NCBI GenBank assembly: GCA_963989385.1
Contig: OZ022511.1
Span: 6,510,001 to 6,574,000 of the forward strand
Direction of reading: 5' to 3'
Source: Ctena decussata
Taxonomy: Eukaryota > Mollusca > Bivalvia > Lucinida > Lucinidae
DNA: 64,000 bases
The position numbers were made by a program, and so were the translations under genes. The notes beneath the pieces are model-generated. The model made no database searches. It was not told where the DNA came from and was given only the letters and a program-made list of their open reading frames with translations. Position 1 is the first letter of the stretch; the number at the start of each line of letters is the position of its first letter. Below are positions 31,719 to 45,215 of the stretch, piece by piece.

Positions 31719-33067
31719 TATACCACTTAATTACATCACATTTAAGATATCATTTTCCGACCCAATGTTTGATTAAGGAATTAAAGTTACTGATGGATCA
31801 AATGTAATTAAATAACTTTATAGTTTGGAATTTAAATGTCTCACTTAAAACTAGTGAAAGAGACAGTGTATAAGACCTTCCCGCCCAACACACACGCAAT
31901 ATGATTGTCATGTGACCGGGACTGTTTGAATAAATTTTCATTCCCTTAGCCCCCCAGGAGCCTCTGTGTCAGATTTTGGTACAATAGGTCCATTGGCTTT
32001 TGAGGAGATATTTGAAATTGTCCAAATATGAGAGACCTAGGTCAGAGGTCAAAGAATGGCATTGACCTCTTGTTCTCACAAATCTTCCTGTACTCATTAC
32101 ATACCAATTTTTTGGCCAAAATCTTCAAAACTTTCCATTAAAACTGATGTTCTAGAGTTTTCTCATATTTAATCGTGACGTAAAAAAAGGTTAAAGTCAA
32201 CCCAATGTCATCATTTGAACAATCTCGGTAGTACTCCCATACCTGATGCTACTTACCAGTCTATGACCGATTGGTTCTGGAGAAGAAGATTTTATAGATT
32301 ATTACCATATATGGGCGTGGTGGCCATGTTGGTCATGTGACCTGGACCGCTTCAACAAAACTGCATTCCCTCAACACCCGGAGGCTCTACATGAAATTTG
32401 GTAACAATTGGTCCCTTGGCTTTTGAGGAGATGTTTAAAATCGTAAAAATATGAGTCCAAGGTCAAAGGTGAGAGTACGACCTTGACCTCTTGTACCCAT
32501 AAAACTTCATGTACTCATTAGGATGACTGTATATACCAATGGTTAGGCCAAAGTTTTCACCAATTCCGATGAATTCGGATGTTCTAGCATTTTCTCATAT
32601 CAAAGCTCAAGCAAGCAAAACTGACCTTGCCGTGAAAAATGTCAAGGACAACCCAAGGCCATCATTTGAACAATATTGGTTTTTACTTGCATACCCAATG
32701 CTACATATCAAGTTTCAGGCCATCGGTCCATTGGTTCTAGAGAAGAAGATTTTTTTATAGATTTTTACCATATATGGCCATAGCGGCCATGTTGGTCATG
32801 TGACCTAGGCCATTTGATGAACGTATCATTCCCATGAGCCCTGTAAGCTACATATGTAACTTGGTTACAATTGGCCTAGTCGTTTCAGAGCTGGCCCAGG
32901 TGAGCTAAAATACTACGTGTGTGTTGGGCATGAGGATCTAGTACACTGCCTCTGTCATTAGTTTTCAGTGAGACTTTTAAATTCCAACGTTATCAGTAAC
33001 TAGAATCCATAATTCAAATTTTGAGTCGGAAAATGATGTCTTGAATGTGATGTAATTAAGTGGTATA
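31719..33067. mobile_element. TA-flanked element with long inverted ends around ~430-bp tandem units
   Basis: The left arm (31719-31897) and the reverse complement of the right arm (32914-33067) match over about 150 bp, beginning TATACCACTTAATTACATCA and ending at a CCCAACACACACG word. Between the arms, the word GGTCATGTGACC recurs near 31912, 32332 and 32795, giving about 2.3 units of 420-460 bp. No transposase is encoded. TA at both edges suggests a Tc1/mariner-type or similar non-autonomous element. Confidence 0.75.
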
Positions 33068-33176
33068 TAAAAGGATGAGGTCTGCTTTTCAGCTCTACAA
33101 TCAGTATGATATTAGAAACATAAGCAAAAGTCATCCAAAATATATCTTCCAGTGTAGAATTTTGATCTTACATTTT

Positions 33177-34432
33177 TATCCCCCGCCGAAGGCGGAGGGA
33201 TAAAGTTTTCTCCATGTCCGTCTGTCTGTCCGTCCTTCCGTCCGTCCTTCTGTCTGTCCGTCCGTCCTTCCGTCCGTCCGTCCGGTGCCATAACTACGTA
33301 ACCACTGGACGGAATTTCATGAAACTTAAAATAAATATATATCACTATAACGCGCTGATGCACGTGAAGTTTCATCAGACTGGCTTCAGTAATGCATGAG
33401 TTATTGCCCTTTAATGGACTTAAAATTAATAAAATGAGTCATAACTAAGTAACCAAATATCAAAACTTCATGAAACTTAAACTGAATATGTATCATCATA
33501 ACACGGTTATGCACGTAAAGTTTCATCAGAAGGGCATCAGTAGTGCATGAGTTATTGCCCTTTAATGGATTTAAAATTAATAAAATGAGTCATAACTAAG
33601 TAACCAATTGTCAAAACTTCATGAAACTTAAACTGAATATGTATCACCATAATGCGGTTATGCACATAAAATTTCCTTAGAAGGGCATCAGTAGTGCATG
33701 AGTTATTGCCCTTTAATGGATTTAAAATTAATAAAATGAGTCATAACTAAGTCACCAATTATCAAAACTTCATGAAACTTAAACTGAATATGTATCACCA
33801 TAATGCGGTTATGCACATGAAATTTCCTTAGAAGGGCATCAGTAGTGCATGAGTTATTGCCCTTGAATCAATTTATGGTTGACAAATTTAGCCGTAACTA
33901 AGTAATCAATGAATAGAATTCTATGAAACTTATACTAAATATGTATCACCATATCACATTGGTGCATCTTATGTTTTGTCGGAATTGCTTGAGTAAGCAC
34001 TGAGTTATTGCCCTTGAATTGGTTTAAAATAAACAAATTGAGTCATAACTAAGTAACCAATAAATGGAATTTCTTGAAACTTAAAATAATTTGGTACTGT
34101 CATGACACAGCAGTGCACATTAAGTTTTGTCATAATTGCTGCATTAATGCATGATTTAATGCCCCTGAATGGATTTAAAATCCACAAATTAGCCATAACT
34201 TAGGTATCGGTGAACAAAATTTCTTGAAACTTAATAAAAAAAGTATCATCATTGTGCAGTGATGCTAAGACAAGTGTAACAGCTTCAGCCTATATCTCAC
34301 TTATCCCAGGGTTATTGCCCTTTATTTTATTTACAATCAACAAGTTCAGCCGTAACTAAGTAATCAGTGAATGAAATTTTATGTAACTTAAAATAAACCA
34401 TAAACAAATCAGGGCCACTTCGGCGGGGGATA
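33177..34432 (-). mobile_element. Pearl-like tandem-repeat element, reverse orientation
   Basis: Inverted termini TATCCCCCGCCGAAG at 33177 and its complement at about 34417-34432. Inside the left end is a CCGT/CTGT microsatellite (33217-33288), then about eight ~151-bp units marked by TCATGAAACTTAAA...TATGTATCA and TTATTGCCCTTTAATGG. Bivalve 'pearl' elements have a similar build of arm, tandem core and ACGG/ACTG microsatellite. The family name is inference. Confidence 0.65.
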
Positions 34433-34812
34433 TAAATTCACCGAATTTGCTTGTCAATTTTATTACTTATATTTTCTTGAATCAAGGGCAAATAAATGAG
34501 GTTTTGATATGCCTAGGATCGTTTTCTCATAATTCTGCAATACAGACTATCAATATCCTTACAAAGTTTCCTTGATATATCTGGACACATAATAAAAAAT
34601 CTGGGAGCAGATTAGAAAAAATGGGCTTTAAAATGGGTACGCTAAACATGTTGGGTACAAGCAATTTATTATTTTCGGTGAAAACTACTAATATCTAGAA
34701 GCACGAAAATAGGCGTTGCCACTCTGAAATACCATATTTAAGTGTATACCGAATGTTTTTAAATACCCATTAAATATCGTACAATTAAAACATAACAGAT
34801 GTTAACTCCTTT
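34433..34812. other. No gene recognised
   Basis: Unstructured AT-rich spacer. Confidence 0.4.
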
Positions 34813-35309
34813 CTTTAAAGGCTCCATTGCTCTATCAGCATGAAAAATTTTATCGCGAGGTATCGCTGCAAGCTACTCGCCATAGTTACGTCATAGTAAA
34901 TCAAGGCGATTAGCCACATTTGTACCAATAAACCATCATCGAGTTTCATATAAAAAGGATTCGAAAATTGATTTGGGTCATTTTAGTTGCCAACCAAAAT
35001 GACATAATTTCGATTTCGTGAACAATGAAAAAATGGTAAAAATACAACGTACAGCAGTGGAGTCCCATTCACTATACCGCATTTGTTTATAGTGCATCTC
35101 TAAACAGGAAACCAGAAAAGGAAATCTGTATTTTGTAGAACAAGTTTTCGTCTTTCAAAAGCACGTTCCCATACTTAAAGCTATGTATATGGATCAATAT
35201 ATCCACATCATCCCTTATTTTATCACCAAGCGTGAAGATTGAAGCGCTTTTCATAACGATTTGCGTTTAGACGTTTTTTACCACTTATAGGACTATGGAG
35301 ACTTTAAAG
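34813..35309 (+). mobile_element. TTAA-flanked MITE, full copy A
   Basis: About 495 bp, nearly identical to 51791-52285. Ends are TTAA then AGGCTCCATTG on the left, and CTATGGAGACT then TTAA on the right, so the TIR is about 11 bp (AGKCTCCATWG). The TTAA target is typical of piggyBac-type transposition, but no transposase is present and the TIR does not begin with CCC. Confidence 0.75.
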
Positions 35310-37292
35310 ACACTTTAAATACGACACAATATGTTTTATCCACTCGAGAACAACCTCGTTTGAACACGAAAACATGAAAATAGATTCCTAAATATGGTCA
35401 TATAGGGTGACAACCGAAAAATCGTTAGAAAAAGAGGTATTTAGGCTGTATGTACCCCATCAATTAAAGCAAATTTGTGATTTCTACATTACATTATTTT
35501 TGGGGCTTTCAATGCAGCTTGTCACCACCACATAGTTAGGTGGAAGGGTTATAAATTATTTACCAACATCTTTGCTTAGGTGGTTATTGGTTACATTTTA
35601 AAGGAAGCAAAGTATAAAGGTATATAATGCAGATTTTCTACTTCATTCAATTTTCACATATAAATGCAGCAGTCAGGCTGAAGGCAGACTCATTTTTTAT
35701 TATTTTTTATAATCACTTTCCCACTTAATTATTTCCGAATATTAGAATAACTATTATCTGGTCGATATTTATTGTCAGCTTCTTTTTGTAGTAACGTAAA
35801 TAACGTGATACTATTATATATTTCACTTTAATTAATTCAAGTCTTATACCTATGAAAGAATGTGCTACTTTAAGTGAATAGAAATATAACTGAAATATTT
35901 AAAGAAACTGAAATATATTTTAATGCAAACGTGAACACTTGCTAGCAGAACACTCAAGCCATACTTGTGAACACCTAAAGGAATAGTTTACATGAAAATG
36001 GCTCATAAAAACTATTGTAATTCTAGAAACAGCTGCATTACGTCATTACGGTATATTGAATTCTTAGCATACTGCTTTATGTGGTCACATTTTGTAGTTC
36101 CGAACAACAAAATCTTAAGCAGGACCATAGGAGTGCTATATCAGACATATTAAATGGAAAGCAAAGAGAAATGAGGAGTCACTTTATAATCTGTGGAAGC
36201 AAAGTCCTAATCTGTCAGAAGAAGAGTTTGTTTTGAGATCATCTTTGCTTCCATTTAAGGTTCCTGTCTCTTTTCGATCTGAACATTGCTTATTAAACAG
36301 TTTAAAAATGTATAGAGTCCCTTTAAAATGGAAACAAGGAGTAACTTTTAAATGACAAGTATCTTATTTTCCAAACAACAAGGTTACACAGACTTATGTT
36401 CCACTTAATGAAATGGCAAATAGAAACTGAGAAATTATATTAATGTATTACAATGCTGTATGGAGAATCTTTCGGAATGCAGTAAATTGTTAATAATAGC
36501 ACCATGTAGTAATAAACAGCAGCAAAACGGATGAAAAATAAAATGACGCAAACAACAATCCATTAATTAAATGCAAACCGTTAAACAGACAAATCAAATA
36601 TATGAAAATAATAATGAAGTATTCCTGACTTCGTTTTAAACAAATGATATTGGTATCGTATAAAATATATGTTACTTTACATAATTTAATATGTTTTAAT
36701 TCAGTTTCTTATCTAATCTACGTTTTACACACGTACTCTTATTGTGTTGCAGCTATTCCTTGCGTATATCATATTTATTAACGAAGTTTTATTGCTAACC
36801 AAACTATCATCGCTGACAAATAAATAATATACAACAGTAAACAATGTCTAAAGGACTACAGAAGAATATATGCATTTAAGGTTTTCTGATTGAAATGCAT
36901 GTAACTTTTTCGTGACATCTTTTTCATGCTGATAAACATGCCTAAATAAGCTTTGGGGATGTTGATGGGTATTGCCTGCCTTAGACTAGATTGATAACGT
37001 TACAGCTAATAATGCAATCCTGCAACAGGTTTATGATGGAATACACTGTGTCGAAAATCTCTCAAAAAATAACATTTTCTGGGGTTACATCTTTATAACA
37101 ACAAGACATAGCAGTACAGCTGGTTAGAATAAGATAAACAGATAACGTTGGTAACACGTAATCTGGAGTACAATGACACTAAACTAACTATTGGTGAATT
37201 AAATCAAGGGATATGGGACATGTATTACTTGTATTAATTGTTGTATATGATTTTAAAAATTACTATAATGCTGTTGCTTTATAGACAGGTTT
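35310..37292. other. No gene recognised
   Basis: AT-rich with short ORFs only. No motif and no obvious repeat copy within this window. Confidence 0.4.
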
Positions 37293-37549
37293 ACTGGTTC
37301 TCTGTTGCCTGTTTTTGGTGTCAGAGTTTCTGTGATGTTTTACCTTATGTATGTTCTGATTATTTTTGGTTCGGTTTGGGTTGCTGAGTGGCCACCTTTT
37401 GGGAACAAGCTGCTCACTCGGTTGGCCATATGTTCTCTGTATCTTGATTATTTGTAATCTTAGTTGTTTCCAACTATGGTTTGAGGGCTGGATTTGGATT
37501 TGGATTGTTTCAGTTCCTGGTCTTTGCATACTTTTTACTTTTACACAGG
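37293..37549 (+). mobile_element. Isolated Naiad-like pseudo-LTR fragment
   Basis: Reverse complement of the pseudo-LTR at 15521-15798 (CTCTGTTGCCTGTTTTTGGT near 37299, GTTGCTGAGTGGCCACCTTT near 37380, CAGTTCCTGGTCTTTGCATA near 37511). It is therefore the 3' tip of a 5'-truncated copy on the plus strand. An ORF across it is not a gene. Confidence 0.85.
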
Positions 37550-38317
37550 GTAATAGTTCGAAAAACTCCGCAACAAAGACAATCCTGCTTCATGACTGAC
37601 ATCTCAGTATACTACCGGTAGTACATTATACTCTTTACCACAGGTGAGAAAACTGACACACAGGTAAAAAGACTGAATCCAGACAGGAACTGATTTGTTG
37701 AAACAGCTTATTCAAAATCTTATTCAATGGCATAAAATGAGAGTATTTACAAACTACAATTTAAAACAAAGCGTTACTGCTTTCGATCTTTTAAATACAA
37801 GATAAATTTTATGTTATTAAAATTTAAAGGCCTATAACAAGGACATTTCTTTATGTTAACATGTCCACCAGACTACTTTAGATGTAATACAAATTACGGA
37901 TAACACATGATAGCAACAACCTCTACCGCTTTTTCTCCTAATCTACAAGTCTTTGTCAAATTTATTCAAACTCCTAGGAAGCAAGGTCCATTCTCTCTTC
38001 AGCTGATAACACCACAAACTATCTTGCAAACAGTCTTCCTACCTGACTTGAAAATAGATGGCAGCGTATTTCAGTAAGACCACATGATTACATTTGTTTT
38101 CATGCCACTGTTATATTTTTGTATTCTGATTATTTGTTCTTTCTTTTTTTTACTGATGTGTACGTTACTATTATGACTGTTGACTGACATTTTCAAAACT
38201 TCAATTTGCTTCTAGCATATTAAATGATGGGCAATTTAGTTAGCTTGTTCATATTTTTTACAGTTCTTACTCTTTCCAATCATCTGAACTGCCTTGTAGG
38301 GTAATGTAATCATGAAA
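37550..38317. other. No gene recognised
   Basis: Unstructured spacer, followed by an (AAT)n microsatellite at 38318-38341 just before the next repeat element. Confidence 0.4.
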
Positions 38318-38344
38318 TAATAATAATAATAATAATAATATAAA

Positions 38345-41040
38345 ACAAGAGGGCCTTGGTGGCCCTGAATCGCTCACCTGAGCATTAATCAGTACACTGG
38401 CTCTGGTGAAGATTTATAAGAGTTTTTACCATACACGGGAATGGCAGCCACCATGGTCATGTGACCAAGATCATTTGAAGAACTTTCAATCCTTTGACCC
38501 ATGTGCAGGCTCCATATGAAATTTGAGTTTAGTCTGCCCAGTGGTTTCAGAGATGTTTGAAAATGTTTATGGATGGATGACAGAGGCAGCTAACACAAAT
38601 ACTGTAAGGCTCAGGTGAGCTGAAAATGGCAGAGTCGCTTCTCCGAAAAGTTCCTGTTCATGTTGAGTTCCTTTGATGGATTTGATTTAGACTGAATTAG
38701 GCAAACACAGATGATAGAATGGAAGCATCATTATCTCACTGTGGTGAAACTAATGTATTCCAAGGAGTTAACTTAATTTAGATTTGACCAAGTGACTAGC
38801 TTTTAACCCGACATGACCCAGTTTCAAACTTGACATAGATTTAATAGAGACAAATAATCTGACAAAGTTTCATGAAGATTGGATCAAAACTGTGCCCTCT
38901 AGGGTGTGCACAAAGTTTTTATAAGATTTGACCTAGTGACCTAGTTTTTGACCTGACATGACCCAGTTTCAAACTTGGCCTGGATATTGTAAGGATAAAC
39001 ATTCTGACAAAGGTTCATGAAGATTGGATCAAAACTGTGCCCTCTGTGTCAAAACTGTGTACTGTGTACACAAGGTCGTTCTTATATCTGACCTAGTGAC
39101 GTAGTTTTTGACCCAACATGATCTACTTTCAAACTTGGCCTAAATATTGTGATGATAAATATTCTGACAAAGTTTCAAAAAGATTGGATCAAAACTGTGT
39201 CTTCTAGAGCGTACACAAGCTTTTTCTAAGATCTGACCTAGTTTTTGACCCGACATGACCCAGTTTCAACCTTGGCCTAGATATTGTGAGGATAAACATT
39301 CTGACAAAATTTCATTAGGTTTGGATCAAAACTGTGACCTCTAGGGCGTACACACGGTTTTCCTAATATTTGACCTAGTTTTTGACCCGACATGACCCAG
39401 TTTCAAACTCGGCCTGGATATTGTAAGAATAAACATTCTGACAAAGTTTCACTGAGATTGGATCAAAACTGTGCCCTCTGGAGCGTATACAAGGCCGTTC
39501 TTATAGATGACCTAGTGACCTAGTTTTTGACCCGACACCACCTTGTTTCAAACTTTACCTAGATTTCATAAAGATAAACATTCTGACAGAGTTTCATGAA
39601 GATTGGATCAAAACTCTAGGGTGTACACAAAGTTTTTTTTCTAAAATTTGACCTAGTGACCTAGTTTTAGACCCGAATTGACTCAGTTTCGTAGGCGGCT
39701 TAGATATATGGACAATTAACATTTTGACACAGTTTCATGAAAATTGGGTCAAAACTATGCTTTCAACTGCGTATGCAAGGTTTTTCTAAGATTTGACCTA
39801 GTGACCTAGTTTTCGACATGCCATGAACCAGTTTCAAATTTGTCCTACATTTTATGAGGATGAACATTCTGACATAGTTTCATGAACTTTGGATCAAAAC
39901 TGTGCCTTCTAGAGCCTACACAAGGTTTTTCTAAGATTTGACCTAGTGACCTAGTTTTTGATCGGACATGACCCAGTTTCAAATTCATTCGAGAGTTTAT
40001 GAAGATAAACATTCTGACAAAGTTTCATAAAGATTGAATCAAAACTGTGTCCTCTAGAGCGTACACAAGGTTTCTCTATGATTTGACCTAGTGACCTAGA
40101 TTTTGACCTGACATGACCCAGTTTCAAATTTATTCTACATATTATGAGGATAAACATTCTGACAAAGTTTCATGAATTTTGGATCAAAACTGTGCCTTCT
40201 AGAGCGTACACAAGGTTTTTCTCAGATTTGACCTGGTGACCTAGTTTTTGACCCGACATGACCCAGTTTTGAACTTAACCTAGCGTTAAAGGTGATAAAC
40301 ATTCTGACAATGTTTCATACAGATTGGATTAAAACTGTGATCTCTATAGCGTACATAAGGTTTATATATGATTTGACCTAGTGACCTAGTTTTTGACCCG
40401 ACATAACCCAGTTTCAAATTTATTCTAGATATTATAAGGACAATCATTCTGACAAAGTTTCATGAATTTTGGATAAAAACTGTGCCTTCTACAGTGTACA
40501 CAAGGTTTTTCCATGATTTGACCTAGTGACCTAGATTTTGACCCGACATGACCCAGTTTCAAACTTGGCTTAGAGTTTATAGAGATAAACATTCAATCAA
40601 AGTTTCATAAAGATTGGATCAAAACTATGTCCTCTAGAGCGTACACAAGGTTTTTCTATGATTTGACCTAGTGACCTAGTTTTAGACCCGACGTGACCCA
40701 GTTTCGAACTTGTCCTAGATATTATGACGATAAACATTCTCACAAAGTTTCATGACCTTTGGATAAAAACTGTGCCCTCTAGAGCGTACACAAGCTTTTT
40801 CTATGATTTGACCTAGTGACCTAGTTTTTGACCCCACATGACCCAGTTTCGAACTTGGCCTAGATTTTATAAAGACTAACATTCTGACAAAGTTTCATAA
40901 AGATTGGATCAAAACTGTGCCCGCTAGAGTGTACACAAGCAAAAGTAGACGGACGATCGTCCGGACGTACGACGGACGACGGACATCAGGGTATCCCAAA
41001 AGCTCACTCTGAGCACTTCGTGCTCAGGTGGACTAAAAAC
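38345..41040 (+). mobile_element. Pearl-like tandem-repeat element, ~145-bp units
   Basis: The left arm starts AACAAGAGGGCC and includes CTCACCTGAGC. About fifteen units follow, each with GACCTAGTGACCTAGTTTTT, GACCCGACATGACCCAGTTT, AACATTCTGACAAAGTTTCA, TTGGATCAAAACTGTG and GCGTACACAAGG. It ends with an ACGGACG microsatellite (about 40946-40985) and a right arm GTGCTCAGGTGGACTAAAAAC-like that is inverted to the left one. The repeats share an ORF-free consensus. ORFs inside it are artefacts. Confidence 0.75.
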
Positions 41041-43934
41041 ACACATGACAAATATGCGACTGCCACCACGTAAAGTATCATTTTCATTCAAGGGTACAGC
41101 ATATGCTATTTGCAAGGGTGTTCTCGATCATTTAGAAGAAACTTTTGATCTCACATTTTTTCGGTCTGAATATTCGTCGCCTTAGTTTTATGTCATTATA
41201 TTGTAGTTTACGTTACAATTGCTGGATAAAGATTTTTTTCGACATTTGAAAATAGTGTTTTGATGCCTTTCAATGCTTGTCAGTTTTTTAATTCCAACTT
41301 TTATTTTGCCATTATGTTTCTTACACTTAACAGATTCTTTATTTATACGTTATAAACCACAACTTATATGCAGGAGATGATTAAAATGCATAGTTACTAT
41401 TCTACAATTGATTCTTGATGAACGAAATTTGTTTTTTATAGCGGTAATAAGTAATCAGTTATAAAGAATGGAATGAAAAAGTTTCAGACTCATGTGGCAT
41501 ATTTTCCGTATTAAAAGTTTTAAGACCTGTTTTATACTTAAGTGACTACTGTCATCTGTAGTGGATGGGGTAAAAACAGGCTTAATAATGATATAACTGT
41601 ATTTTTGCATTTCATTACTTCTAAAAAATCATTAAATTAATATTTGTCATGCCTACAGCCATTTATTTTATCAAAGTAAATACCGCTGCACGGCTATGTT
41701 GACCATGGTACTCTCATAATATGGTACATGTAAGCTTACGGAATCCAAAACGATACAAAACAGGACCTATTTTCTTTGAGCTCGTGCACCATTTACATCA
41801 ATTAATTCAAGCTTGCAACCCCCTAGGTCTTGTTAGGAATTTAATTGTCTTTAATTTCAGACCGATTGCCAGCTTGCACTTTTTTCTCGATTCTGCCCCA
41901 GGCTATAATGAAAAATTGTGGTTTTTCGTAAATTTGGAGAAGCAAAATTAAGTAAAATTCCTGTTACCACTTATAAGCTCATATACTGGTATAATTGAAT
42001 ATTAAGCAAACAATTGTAAGTTATGAAACCCAATTGATTGGCATATATGCCTGTATTATTTCAACTCATAATGGTAAATCAGCCATTGTTACTTAAAGAA
42101 ATCGCCGCGCGGCTATCTGTTGAATATTACAATCTATCATGTAGGATAGGCAAATCCCGTCCGAGGGGTCGCAATTTCTACCAGGAAAGGGGCTTGCCGT
42201 GTTCCTGGTTGTAATTCCGATCTCATTTTCCAAGTTACTATATATATGGTTCCCCAGAACATACTGGAAGTCGGATTTTATTTCAAACACTCTATACACA
42301 GCATGTCACCACAAAAAGACAGTTTCCTCACCTGATTCTTTGACTTATTCAGAAGTTCCATTAGGTAATGAAAATTTTGCTATGCTTAAAATGTAAGCCG
42401 GTGATCGCTCTGAACTAAATTTTGTTTTTCCTGGGGCTATTTTGCAGACGGCAAGGAATTATGCCATAAGTGGAAGCTGAAAACACTATGACAGCACTTA
42501 CTGTAAGCAGAAAAACAAGGAGGGTCGTTGTTACCGTGATTGACCGTCAAAAATGGCGATAGAATGGTACTATATACACAGCATTTATTTTCTTTCATCT
42601 AAAACATAATACTAAAAGTCATGAAACTTCAGTATTGTAATGTGTGTTTTATCTAAGCAATGGCCAGCATACATTTAACTTAAACATAAACGCTCAGTCT
42701 GCCGTTTGCAAACATCCTCTATCGGATGTTAATCAAGTTTATACAAGGCGTAGCTACCTTACACTGCTGGACGGATAGAATGTAATGTGAACTTTGCTGC
42801 TAACTTCAGTTTGCAGTTATTTCCAGCCATGCACATAATGAACATGAACACAGTCCGGTCCGCAAAAATGAAGAATATATACATGCATTGGTTTAAACGT
42901 ATTTTATTTCAATTTTTTAAAATGAATACATAATCATTTGTCACAAATTTATATTAGGATTAGAGCGAAAGCACAAGTACTTATGAATTTCAACTCCTTA
43001 ATTATATATAACATGCATACATCATAGCGTTTGTTTGTCAAGCTCAGTTAAATGAAATTTTCATATAAATTTCATAAATATGTAATATTATTTCCAAAAT
43101 CCAATGACAAACAATGATAAAGGATAAAGGTAAAAATTACACACAAAAACAAAACGAAAATCAGTAGAAAAAAAGAAAAACAGAGAGAGAGAGAGAGAGA
43201 GAGAGAAAAAAAGAACGACTTTTAACGCAAAACTTTGAAATCAATGTATGTAGATGGGCACAGAACCTTCAGGGAAAGTCGCTTTCAACCACCGACTGTC
43301 ATTACTGACAATACAAACCGCTTGCGTTTTGCACAAAACGATATGCTCAGAAACGTTTTGAAACTATCAAAATCTGTATACCTTGGTAAAAATAACTGAA
43401 TCCGTTTCAGGAAGAAAAGAATCATTACCATATAGAAAGACAGAGAGCGAAAGAGTCTGATACTGTGTGACCGCAGTTAAGAGTTCAGTACGTTGTGCTT
43501 GTTAGTATCTGCAGTAAAAGAAAATATGATGAGCATTTCCCACACTGCCACATTGGCACAGTGGGGAATTGGAAATGTTCATGAGGAAAAGATTTGGGCT
43601 GTCTTATTACCAACATAGAAGTGTTTAGGGGCAGGCAGTTTATCTTTGTTAAGAAAGCATATAAAAGTATTTACAGATTCCGACAATTTTGCTTCGTCAG
43701 AAACATCATTCCAGGCCCTGAATTTGCTTCGTCAGAATCATCATTCCAGGCCCTGATGGTGAAGGCAGGAAAGATGTGAAGTAAAGGGTTGTCATTGCAT
43801 CTATAGTTTTAAGATCATTGGAATTTCTGACAGTGTAGCGAGAAATATAACTAACAGATTGGGGAACTAGAGAAGACAGATACAGGTACAATGGAGTTAA
43901 ATTGTGCGTCGTTTATAAAACAATAAAAACTTGT
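41041..43934. other. No gene recognised
   Basis: No coding motif. It holds a (GA)n run at 43183-43206, a hairpin-capable stretch near 43533-43585 (CCACACTGCC / GGCACAGTGG), and a ~50-bp tandem duplication around 43690-43757 (TTGCTTCGTCAGAA...CCAGGCCCTGA). Confidence 0.4.
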
Positions 43935-45050
43935 GATTCTAAGGTTGCAGATCTGTTCTGAGGTGCTCCTTCCTGCTCTGGACCCAGCCTCTTCTTCAGC
44001 GGTTATCTCTTAGGCTTGGGGTTTAAGCCTGTTCAGGATGACTTTCAGCATGACTTTGCTTGAATGACTGGTGAGGCTGATGGTTCTGTAGTTCTGGCAA
44101 AGCTGTAGGATGCCCTTTTTAGGGAGTGTAATTATCAGAGACCGAGTCCATGGGGTAAGCCATTCTTCCGTTCTCCAGATCCTATTATAGATCTCTGTGA
44201 AGACATCAATCATGATCTCCCCGCCAGTTCTACTGGTATGTTATCAACTGCGACATACTTCCCCTCCTCCAGTGCTGCTACTGCGATCTCAACTTCCTCA
44301 CAAAGGCTTGGCTGTAGATCTTCTTCTGGGGACTGATTGCAGTCCAGGACCGCATTGTAATCAGAATTATCATGGTTGTATAGTTCTGAACATTATTTCG
44401 TCCATCAGCTGAGAATCTCCTGTATTTCTGTAAGACATCCCAGAGCTGTCCTGAATAGCTGAGGACCGACCCTGTTTCTCTGAAGTTAGATCACTCACCA
44501 ACTGGTATGCTCTCTTGCTGTTGTTTTTGTTCAGGCAAGTTTCGATCTCCTCGCACTGACTACCTATTCAGCCTTCCTTGGCTTTCTTCATTGCCTTCTG
44601 AATCCTCTTATTAGCTTACCTGTATTCTTTTGCTCCTTCTGCTTCATAACGCCTCTTCTTCAAATCTCTCCTCTCACCACAGAGGTCGAGAACATCTCTG
44701 GTGACCCAGGCCTTTTGCGTGCGACGTTCCTTCTCACAAGCTGCATCAGTCATTGCTGTATTGTAGGTGGTAATCACAGTGTCTCTATCCATGTCATCGT
44801 CATTCAGATCAATGATGGGAAAGTTAGCATAGGAGGCAGAAATATTACCAAACTGCGTTTTGCCGATGTCATAGATGCTTTAGCTGAAGAAGAGCAGTAA
44901 CTAGAAGCCCTAGTTGAAAGTCTCGACAAAATATGCACAAGATATAAGCTGAAGATCAGTACTGAGATGACCAAACTGATGACAAACAGTGTCAATGGCC
45001 CCCAGAGGGAGATCAAGGTAAAAGGGCGGAAACTGGGTACTTTAAAAAAA
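43935..45050. pseudogene. RTE-like LINE remnant with inverted 5' part
   Basis: On the minus strand, 44760 down to 43940 reads as the linker and RT start of a non-LTR element (MIDVFTEIYNRIWRTEEWLT, SLIITLPKKG, NYRTISLTSHSSKVMLK, NRLKPQA) with frame breaks. On the plus strand, 44805-45040 reads as a later RT part of the same kind of protein (VSIGGRNITKLRFADVIDAL, with FADV where FADD is expected, then LMTNSVNGPQREIKVKG). The two parts are head to head, the layout left by twin priming (5' inversion). The C-terminal family fragment at 60730-61290 would follow on from the second part. Confidence 0.7.
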
Positions 45051-45103
45051 GAAAAATATATAAAACTAACTAAATAAATAAATGATCAGACTGGAACCCG
45101 GGA

Positions 45104-45215
45104 TTTGACTTGGAATGGATCCATTGATCCCAAAGGGCTAGAAAATAAATAAACTGCACTATGATGAAGTACTGGGTAGCTTTTACATGGCATGTCACAA
45201 CTCTGTAGTAAAGAT
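45104..45215 (-). repeat. Retrozyme-like repeat fragment
   Basis: CCAAAGGGCTAGAAAATAAA and GCACTATGATGAAG match 50405-50445 closely. The hammerhead part is absent. Confidence 0.6.

Noticed and set aside
36100..36460. Weak coding-like stretch (SLLPFKVPVSFRSEH...)
   Set aside because: Short, stop-rich, and no recognisable motif. Not enough to call a remnant.
37263..37529. An 88-codon minus-strand ORF, with similar ORFs at 15501-15794 and 19683-20021
   Set aside because: All are chance open frames through the Naiad-like pseudo-LTR.
38345..41040. Possible CRISPR-like or coding tandem repeat
   Set aside because: Units of ~145 bp with no spacer logic and no conserved frame. A eukaryotic tandem-repeat element fits.
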